Origin: UBA6107 sp034430175
Lineage (GTDB): Bacteria > Chloroflexota > Anaerolineae > Anaerolineales > Anaerolineaceae
Length of the DNA: 7,336 nucleotides
Direction: 5' to 3'
NCBI GenBank assembly: GCA_034430175.1
Contig: DAOUFI010000016.1
Coordinates: 1 to 7,336 of the forward strand
Shown here: positions 1 through 5,746 of the stretch, piece after piece
Layout: each line of letters opens with the position of its first letter
Numbering within the stretch: the first letter of the stretch is position 1
Translations under genes and position numbers: made by a program
Notes under the pieces: generated by a model
Databases searched by the model: none
The model's input: only the letters and a program-made list of their open reading frames with translations
Told to the model about the DNA's origin: nothing

Positions 1-1
1 C

Positions 2-217
2 GATGATGGGGTGATCCTGCGCATGGCTCCGCTGTGGTCGGTGATTCCGTTATGGAAGAGCGAACCCAAGAAATATTGGGATGAGCTGGCTGCCGGGAAA
101 TATGACTGGAGCCGGATCGCCATGAAGTACTGGCCGGAACGGGTGAAGCAAGCCTGTAAGAAGAACAAGTCCTACGCCATCGCGCATGGGCATGAAGAAT
201 GGTATGAAGGAGGGTAA
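2..217 (+). CDS. DUF1156-type DNA methylase, C-terminal end (5' partial)
   Basis: Only the last 71 codons are inside the window; the frame is open to the left edge and ends at TAA 215-217. The visible tail reads ILRMAPLWSVIPLW, then EPKKYWDEL, then YDWSRIAMKYWPERV, then NKSYAIAHG. From memory this pattern (a tryptophan-rich segment, a YDWS-x-A-x-x-YWP motif and a final AIAHG) is typical of the C-terminus of large DUF1156/COG1743 DNA methylases, the family used as PglXI in BREX type 3 and found in other anti-phage islands. The SAM-binding and NPPY catalytic motifs would lie upstream, so methylase activity is inferred, not seen. A GTG at 11 and an ATG at 23 could give a small free-standing protein, but the frame stays open upstream of them and the homology-like region begins at the edge, so a partial gene is more likely. 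The next gene starts one base after the stop, implying an operon. The family call is by recall of sequence style only. Confidence 0.62.
   Translation, partial: DDGVILRMAPLWSVIPLWKSEPKKYWDELAAGKYDWSRIAMKYWPERVKQACKKNKSYAIAHGHEEWYEGG
207..214 (+). promoter_or_regulatory. Shine-Dalgarno site that decides the nuclease gene start
   Basis: AAGGAGGG at 207-214 lies inside the last codons of the upstream methylase gene and ends four bases before ATG 219. It is a near-perfect anti-16S match at a good distance. It argues that the following gene starts at 219 and not at the in-frame ATGs at 186, 192 or 204, which have no such site and would force an overlap with the upstream gene. Confidence 0.8.
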
Positions 218-218
218 G

Positions 219-1151
219 ATGCTGAATCTATACTGGAAGTCGAAAGACCAAACCCGCAATCTGCTGCTAATGCCATTTCAGAACGAAAAAGAGTTTGAAT
301 CCTACATTTACCGCAACCAGGATTTACTGCCGGATATTTTTATTCTTTACCGCCAAATCCAGACGGGGAATAAGCAGGGCATCCCGGATATGTTGGGGGT
401 AGATCAGGACTCTCGGATTTGCATTATCGAGATGAAAAACGTTGAAGTGGGCGAAGAAATCCTGCCGCAAGTACTCACTTATGCCATGTGGGCTGAGACT
501 AATCCCGATTCTATCAAAGCCATTTGGTTGGAAGCGAAAAACCGCCCTGAGGATATCAAGATCGAGTGGGATGCGCTTGAGGTTCGGATTATTGTGATCG
601 CGCCGGCCTTCAAATCGAGTGTATTAAAATTATCCAGCAAAATAAATTATCCTCTTGACCTGGTTCAAGTCAGGCGGTTTTGCCAGGATGATGATGAATT
701 TGTTATGGTGGAAACCCTTGCGGATATGCCCCAGGCGAAACCAACAACTACAAAAGTGATGGGGGACTGGACATGGGAATATTACGAAAAAGAACATGGT
801 AAAGAACCCACCCAGGAATTTCAGAGGGTGGTCACTCAGCTAGAAGATTTTGTAAAAAAGCAAGGCTGGGATCTTCCTTTCAATCTCAATAAATATTACA
901 CAGGCTTCAAACTTGGAAACAAAGTTGTTTTTGATGTTTCTTGGGAAAGTACTAAAACCTGGTCGATCCATATGAAAATCCCGCCGGAAATATCAGAAAC
1001 TTTTCAAGGAAAAGTATGGAAGTATCACAAATATGACGCCACTTTTAAGAACTCTATGTTTCGGCTTCTTCCCGGTGAAGATGTCGATGTATCAGAATTA
1101 AGTGAAATGCTGAAAGCCGCATATCGAAATGTATCCGGAATCCAGGAGTAA
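219..1151 (+). CDS. PD-(D/E)XK-fold nuclease-like protein
   Basis: A 310-aa protein from ATG 219, chosen for its strong ribosome binding site. An in-frame ATG at 186 would give 321 aa. Residues about 20-95 carry the marks of the restriction-endonuclease-like fold: a helix with acidic residues (NEKEFESYIYRNQDLLPD), then GIPDMLGVD with D57, a hydrophobic strand ending in IIEMKN with E71 and K73, and Q84-x3-Y88, which resembles the QxxxY motif of RecB-type members. The order D57, E71-x-K73, Q84xxxY88 is a complete active-site set, so a metal-dependent DNA nuclease is plausible. The C-terminal third (about 185-305) has a separate look, with the strand-rich segment YYTGFKLGNKVVFDVSW, reminiscent of DUF5655-like domains that often follow DUF91/NucS-type nuclease domains. 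No signal peptide or membrane segment is apparent. It sits between a methylase and brxC, which suggests a restriction or effector role. Its substrate is unknown. The fold call is fairly firm; the exact family is not. Confidence 0.7.
   Translation: MLNLYWKSKDQTRNLLLMPFQNEKEFESYIYRNQDLLPDIFILYRQIQTGNKQGIPDMLGVDQDSRICIIEMKNVEVGEEILPQVLTYAMWAETNPDSIKAIWLEAKNRPEDIKIEWDALEVRIIVIAPAFKSSVLKLSSKINYPLDLVQVRRFCQDDDEFVMVETLADMPQAKPTTTKVMGDWTWEYYEKEHGKEPTQEFQRVVTQLEDFVKKQGWDLPFNLNKYYTGFKLGNKVVFDVSWESTKTWSIHMKIPPEISETFQGKVWKYHKYDATFKNSMFRLLPGEDVDVSELSEMLKAAYRNVSGIQE
1144..1148 (+). promoter_or_regulatory. Ribosome binding site of brxC
   Basis: AGGAG sits in the final codons of the nuclease gene, nine bases before ATG 1158. 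The spacer holds two consecutive in-frame TAA stops (1149-1154), so ribosomes ending the nuclease gene finish right at the brxC start. This supports translational coupling. Confidence 0.75.
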
Positions 1152-1157
1152 TAAACC

Positions 1158-4100
1158 ATGCCAACCATTCGAAATCTTCTTTCTCGGGATCTTTCCCGCC
1201 GCATCGAAGAAGTCATCAAGCTTGACCAGCGCGATGAACAGACGGTGTATACGGAGCTGACGGAATATGTCACAACAAAACGCATCCGCGAACAATACAT
1301 CGAGGTTTTAAAACCAATTTCAGAGGGTCCGGGTGATCCGAGCGAAGCGACTGGGGTATGGGTCTCAGGTTTCTTTGGCTCTGGAAAAAGCTCATTTGCG
1401 AAAAATCTGGGCTATATCCTCTCAAACCGCTCATTGAACGGAACGCCTGCCAGCCAGATCTTCCTGCAGCAATTGGAGCAGCAGGCTCCCAGTGAGGATT
1501 CTACAAAGAAACTACGCGACCTCCTCAACTACATCACCGTAAGAATCCCTACGCAAACGATATTGTTTGATGTCCAGGTAGATCGCGCAGTCCGGCGCTC
1601 GACTGAAACGATTGCCGAGATCATGTACACCGTATTGTTGCGTGAACTGGATTATGCCCAGGATTACGACATCGCTAACCTGGAAATTGAATTGGAAGCA
1701 GAAAAACGGTTAGGCAAATTCGTCAAAATATGCGCTGAGCTATACCGGGATCAGATTAATGTCAGCGATACGGGTGGAACGACCGTTCCGGTAACATTGA
1801 CAGGCATCAATGCAGCAGATTATGCAGTCTGGCAAATGGTTCGTAAAGGCGCCCAAAAGGTGCTTCGCACCAGTGCTGTGATGAATCAACTGGATCCAAA
1901 GACCTATCCCGCTCCAGATTCCTGGGCGTTATCTTTCAACCCAAATGCAGATATCACCATTAATACCCTGGTGGATCGGACGTTTGAGCTTTCTGCCCGC
2001 CGCAGTCCTGGAAAAGCCATCGTATTCGTCATCGATGAGGTAGGACAGTATGTGGCGCGCAGCAGTGAAAAAATTGAGAACTTGCGCGCTGTGGTTGAGC
2101 AATTTGGTAAAGAGGGAAAAAACCGGGTACTGGCGAATAAAGCCATTGCACCGGTTTGGATCATAGTCACCTCACAAGAGAAATTGGATGAGGTGGTCGC
2201 CGCAATTGATGACAAACGGGTGCAGCTTGCGAAACTACAGGATCGTTTTCGCTATCGGGTGGATATGGCCCCGGCTGACATCCGAGAAGTAGCCACCAGG
2301 CGTGTATTGAGTAAAAAGGCAGAAGCCGAACCTGTACTTCGCAAAATGTATCAGGATTATCACAGCCAAATCAAAGCACACACGTCCCCAGAGCGTTCGC
2401 AAATCAGTTTCGATTTCAGTGAGCAGGATTTTATCCAGTTCTACCCCTACCTGCCCCACTTCATTGAGCTCTCCATTGACATCGTCTCAGGCATGCGCTT
2501 GCAAGCCGGGGCGCCGCGCCACATCGGCGGCAGCAACCGCACCATTATCAAGCAAGTATATGAAATGCTGGTCAGTGACCGTACAGCATTGGCTGATGCG
2601 CCTGTCGGCAGCCTGGTATCCATCGACCGGATTTTTGACTTGATCGGCGAAAACTTGCCGACGCAGCGCAAGGATGATATCCGTGATATTGAAATCATGT
2701 GGCCCAAGGATCCCTGGCCTCTCAAAGTGGCCAAAGCGATTGCTTTATTGGAGTTTGTCCGCAGCGTGCCGCGTACAGAGAAAAACCTCGCCGCTTTACT
2801 CTTCAATGCGGTGGATGCCGGAAGCTGCTTGCCCGAGGTTGAACGAGCTATTGGGCTGCTGCATGAGAAGCAATTCATTCGCCAAACCGAGGATGGTTGG
2901 AAGCTTCTGACTGATCAAGAAAAGAACTGGACGGTGGAACGCAACAGTATCAGCCCCACACCGAAAGAACGGCGTGATATCATCGAAGATATCCTGAGGA
3001 CAAGCTTTAGCGAGCCAAGTCTCAGCCGTTATACGATGGAGAAACGTACTTTCAAACTCGACATTGGCTGGGAAGGACGCAGTATTGCTCAAGGCGAGAT
3101 TCCGATTGAGCTCAGACTTGAAGATGAACCAAAAAGCCTTTTGGCGAATTTGGAACTTGTTCGAAATGAAAGCCGCGAGAAACCTCGCCAGGTGTTTTGG
3201 GTCGCGGCTTTATCCGATGAGATTGATGATCGGGTTGTGGAGCTTTCACGGTCACGCCAGATGGTGGCTAAATATGACCAGCTTCGAGCGCAAGGGAAGC
3301 TGAATGCTGATGATTCCAGCAGCCTGGCCAGCGAAAAGCTAGAAGCTGGCCGACATGAGGAACGATTGAAGCGCCTGCTGCTAGAAGCGCTCCAGCAAGG
3401 AACCGGGTTTTTCAATGGGGTTTCCAAGAATGGCCCAGATATGGGCACTACCCTGCCGGATATTTTGAAAGGTATGCTGGATTATGCAGTTCCTAAACTG
3501 TATGACAAATTAAAGATGGGCAGCGTCCCAGTAAAGGGAACAGAAGCAGATGAAATCCTCAAAGCAGTCAACCTGAACGGATTATCAAAGGTTTTTTATT
3601 CCGGTCAGGACGGCCTGAAACTTGTGATCACCGAGGGTGGGAAGACCATCATTCACACTCAGGCTGAGATTGCCCTTGAAGTGATGGGGTATTTGCAGCA
3701 AGAACATAGTTATGGCAACAAAGTGACTGGACGTATCTTGGAAGATCATTTTGGTGGATTGGGATACGGTTGGTCACGCGAAGTATTATGGATCGTACTG
3801 GCGGCATTATTACGCGCCGGCGTGATTGAAGTGACGTATCAGGGCCGCCGATTCCGCAATCACCTGGATCCCCAAGTGAGATCCGTATTCGCATCCACGA
3901 ACACTTTCCGATCAGCATCCTTTGCTCCTCGTAAAGCTCCCGACCTTAAAACCCTGGTGAATGCTGCCAAACGCTATGAGGAGATAACCGGGGAAGAAGT
4001 GGACGTGGATGAAGCTGCTATTGCTCAGGCTTTCCAGAAATTAGCGCAAGCAGAACTCAACGCCCTTTTACCGGTGGACGCAGTTGCCAGAGCTAATAAC

Positions 4101-4913
4101 ATTCCCGTTCTTGATATTTTGGAAGAATATCAGAGTACTTTGAAGGCGATTCTGCAGGGAGCATCCGATGATTTGGTGAATATGCTGGAAGGTGAAGGCG
4201 AATCATTCAAGAAACTGCGTTCACACGTCCAGGGTATTCGTGGAGCGACTGAACCGGCTGGGATTAAACGCTTGCAGCGAGCCAGAATGGCAGCCACGCA
4301 AATGGCTGGGCTACTGATCGAACGGGGTGTCGATGCAGGAGTAGTTGAGGCGAGGGATTTATTGGAAGCTCGTTTGACCGATGGGTCGTACTATCAACAA
4401 ACAGCTGAGGTGGACCAGGCGATCCAAACCATTGAAAACACTTACACCCAAACATACTCAACCATCCATCAGGAACGAGCTAAAATATTTCGTGAAGCGA
4501 TTGACCAGGTGAAAGGTTCACCAGATTGGGTTGCCTTGCAACCTGATCATCAAGCGACAATCCTTGCTCAATTAACAAGCCGGTATTGTGATGGTGCACC
4601 TTCACAAAGTGAAGGCGTGGAGAATGGTTCATTTGCATTATCAGCTGGCAAACTGGTTTGCGAACAGTGTAACGCTACCATCCCCCAGATGGAATCGGAT
4701 ATCGCCGCAGCAAACGGGTTAAAAAACGCAGTAATGCGAAAAATCCAAGAAATCCTCAAGCCGGAAGAAAAAGTGGAGCGGGTGAAAATATCCGCCATCC
4801 TGAACACGCTTCAAGCGCTGAATACCCGTGAAGAAGTAGAAGATGCGTTGGAACAGCTTCGAGAAGCCCTGATGGAACGGATTGATGCAGGTGTGAAGGT
4901 CATCCTGGAGTAA
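1158..4913 (+). CDS. brxC: BREX system P-loop ATPase BrxC
   Basis: A 1251-aa protein, the usual size for BrxC/PglY. The N-terminus (MPTIRNLLSRDLSRRIEEVI, then a TELTEYVTT segment) and the Walker A block GVWVSGFFGSGKSSF, with G71 and catalytic K77, match the BrxC signature closely. Walker B is IVFVIDEVGQYV, with D293-E294, and the DEVGQY wording is characteristic of the family. A usual BrxC has H after GKS; here residue 79 is S. The remainder is mostly helical, with charged, coiled-coil-like stretches towards the end and a C-terminal C1168-x2-C1171 plus C1144 that could be a small metal site. In BREX, BrxC is the ATPase of the complex acting with PglX and PglZ in host methylation and phage exclusion in the cytoplasm. 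It is 6 bases after the nuclease gene and 5 bases before the HEPN gene. The frame is intact. The function is inferred from the family; the subtype (BrxC versus PglY branch) is not settled, although the Walker A context favours BrxC. Confidence 0.92.
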   Translation: MPTIRNLLSRDLSRRIEEVIKLDQRDEQTVYTELTEYVTTKRIREQYIEVLKPISEGPGDPSEATGVWVSGFFGSGKSSFAKNLGYILSNRSLNGTPASQIFLQQLEQQAPSEDSTKKLRDLLNYITVRIPTQTILFDVQVDRAVRRSTETIAEIMYTVLLRELDYAQDYDIANLEIELEAEKRLGKFVKICAELYRDQINVSDTGGTTVPVTLTGINAADYAVWQMVRKGAQKVLRTSAVMNQLDPKTYPAPDSWALSFNPNADITINTLVDRTFELSARRSPGKAIVFVIDEVGQYVARSSEKIENLRAVVEQFGKEGKNRVLANKAIAPVWIIVTSQEKLDEVVAAIDDKRVQLAKLQDRFRYRVDMAPADIREVATRRVLSKKAEAEPVLRKMYQDYHSQIKAHTSPERSQISFDFSEQDFIQFYPYLPHFIELSIDIVSGMRLQAGAPRHIGGSNRTIIKQVYEMLVSDRTALADAPVGSLVSIDRIFDLIGENLPTQRKDDIRDIEIMWPKDPWPLKVAKAIALLEFVRSVPRTEKNLAALLFNAVDAGSCLPEVERAIGLLHEKQFIRQTEDGWKLLTDQEKNWTVERNSISPTPKERRDIIEDILRTSFSEPSLSRYTMEKRTFKLDIGWEGRSIAQGEIPIELRLEDEPKSLLANLELVRNESREKPRQVFWVAALSDEIDDRVVELSRSRQMVAKYDQLRAQGKLNADDSSSLASEKLEAGRHEERLKRLLLEALQQGTGFFNGVSKNGPDMGTTLPDILKGMLDYAVPKLYDKLKMGSVPVKGTEADEILKAVNLNGLSKVFYSGQDGLKLVITEGGKTIIHTQAEIALEVMGYLQQEHSYGNKVTGRILEDHFGGLGYGWSREVLWIVLAALLRAGVIEVTYQGRRFRNHLDPQVRSVFASTNTFRSASFAPRKAPDLKTLVNAAKRYEEITGEEVDVDEAAIAQAFQKLAQAELNALLPVDAVARANNIPVLDILEEYQSTLKAILQGASDDLVNMLEGEGESFKKLRSHVQGIRGATEPAGIKRLQRARMAATQMAGLLIERGVDAGVVEARDLLEARLTDGSYYQQTAEVDQAIQTIENTYTQTYSTIHQERAKIFREAIDQVKGSPDWVALQPDHQATILAQLTSRYCDGAPSQSEGVENGSFALSAGKLVCEQCNATIPQMESDIAAANGLKNAVMRKIQEILKPEEKVERVKISAILNTLQALNTREEVEDALEQLREALMERIDAGVKVILE
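4907..4910 (+). promoter_or_regulatory. Ribosome binding site of the HEPN gene
   Basis: GGAG lies in the last codons of brxC, eight bases before ATG 4919. The arrangement (GGAG, TAA stop, short spacer, ACCATGCC) is almost the same as at the brxC start. Confidence 0.7.
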
Positions 4914-4918
4914 TCACC

Positions 4919-5728
4919 ATGCCCAGTCCTATTCAGACATTCAAAGACAATATACGGCCGGCGAACTTGATGCTCCAGGTATATTCGTTACTGGATACCA
5001 ATGATCATATCAGTTCTGAAGAAGAAATGATCAATGCATTACGTGCGATTGTGCAGGCTGAAGCGACCGAAGAACTATTGTTGGTATATAACGAATTGTT
5101 TCTGGGTCTGGTTCGCGAGCGTGCCCAGCTGCCACCTTCCACGTTACGTCGGGCTTCACTCAATCACTTGCTTCGGCAGGCGGTGGTTGCAGGATGCACG
5201 GCACTCGATACGTATTTACCATCACTACTTCGTGTCAATTTACCCACGTCGATTCGTGCATTTGGTAGAGATTTCATTCCAAGAGATGACGCGATAGTCA
5301 TGGAGTTCTTCCAAGACCTCACCTTTACACTAGATGAAACATTACGCTTGTTGGCTGATCCCAATTCTGCTGAGTATATTGCCAATAAAATCCTTGGGTT
5401 AACAAATTTCAGCTACCTTAGCTCAAGAAAAGGCGTTCATGTAACCGGGCGACTGTTGGGTGTGCAGAATCCCTGGGATCAGATATCCAATCAATTGGGT
5501 AGAGATAAAAAGGAGATGGGGACGGCATTATTTGAAATTTCGGAACGTCGGAATAGTATCGTCCATCGAGCGGACCGCAGCAAAGAAGATCCAGATGGTC
5601 ATCCCCAAGAGATCAGCTATGCATGGGCAAAAAGGTCTGTAGACACCGTGGAACATATCAGCTTGGCATTGGATGAAATTGTGCAGACAAAAATGAATGA
5701 GCTGCAGGCGGTGATCAATGCGCGGTAA
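4919..5728 (+). CDS. HEPN-domain protein, probable ribonuclease
   Basis: A 269-aa, mostly helical protein. Near the C-terminus it has ERRNSIVHRAD, where R211-N-S-I-V-H216 is the R-x4-H motif, with the usual polar residue after R, of the HEPN superfamily (RiboL-PSP/MAE_28990-like style). In known HEPN proteins these two residues form the RNase active site across a dimer; examples include toxins, Abi proteins, RloC/PrrC-type nucleases and CRISPR effectors. The preceding part has long helices, such as LNHLLRQAVVAGCTALDTYL, a segment typical of the first HEPN helices, and the motif lies on a late helix followed by a long terminal helix, as expected. Residues 1-70 form an extra helical N-terminus that I do not recognise. 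No nucleotidyltransferase (MNT) antitoxin partner is seen next to it. It lies 5 bases after brxC and 18 bases before the pglX-like gene, in the same operon, so an abortive-infection or RNA-cleaving effector tied to BREX is a reasonable inference. Some HEPN proteins only bind, so catalysis is not proven. Confidence 0.76.
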   Translation: MPSPIQTFKDNIRPANLMLQVYSLLDTNDHISSEEEMINALRAIVQAEATEELLLVYNELFLGLVRERAQLPPSTLRRASLNHLLRQAVVAGCTALDTYLPSLLRVNLPTSIRAFGRDFIPRDDAIVMEFFQDLTFTLDETLRLLADPNSAEYIANKILGLTNFSYLSSRKGVHVTGRLLGVQNPWDQISNQLGRDKKEMGTALFEISERRNSIVHRADRSKEDPDGHPQEISYAWAKRSVDTVEHISLALDEIVQTKMNELQAVINAR

Positions 5729-5737
5729 GTTGGGACT

Positions 5738-5741
5738 AGAG
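5738..5741 (+). promoter_or_regulatory. Weak ribosome binding site of the pglX-like gene
   Basis: AGAG at 5738-5741, with GGGA a few bases further upstream at 5732-5735, is the only purine-rich element before ATG 5747. It is clearly weaker than the other three in the operon. Expression may depend on coupling to the HEPN stop at 5726-5728. Confidence 0.35.
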
Positions 5742-5746
5742 TTTTC

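Noticed and set aside
186..218. Upstream starts (186, 192, 204) for the nuclease gene
   Set aside because: The strong AAGGAGGG at 207-214 is placed for ATG 219, and the earlier starts would translate the overlapping methylase tail in a second frame.
1025..1300. Minus-strand frame of 91 aa across the nuclease/brxC junction
   Set aside because: It is Ser/Arg-rich with no recognisable domain, and it opposes two well supported genes; it is a shadow.
2447..2878. Minus-strand frame of 143 aa inside brxC
   Set aside because: It lies wholly within the conserved BrxC frame, has a Ser-rich composition typical of antisense reading, and has no partner gene or clear start signal.
3089..3448. Minus-strand frame of 119 aa inside brxC
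   Set aside because: It is Ser/Arg-rich antisense reading of charged helical codons, with no support as a gene.
1142..4924. Similar initiation regions before brxC and the HEPN gene as a possible recombination repeat
   Set aside because: The shared stretch is short and consists of ribosome site, stop and start, so shared translation signals explain it.
5729..5746. Terminator or promoter between the HEPN and pglX-like genes
   Set aside because: Only 18 bases with no hairpin followed by T and no room for -35/-10 elements.
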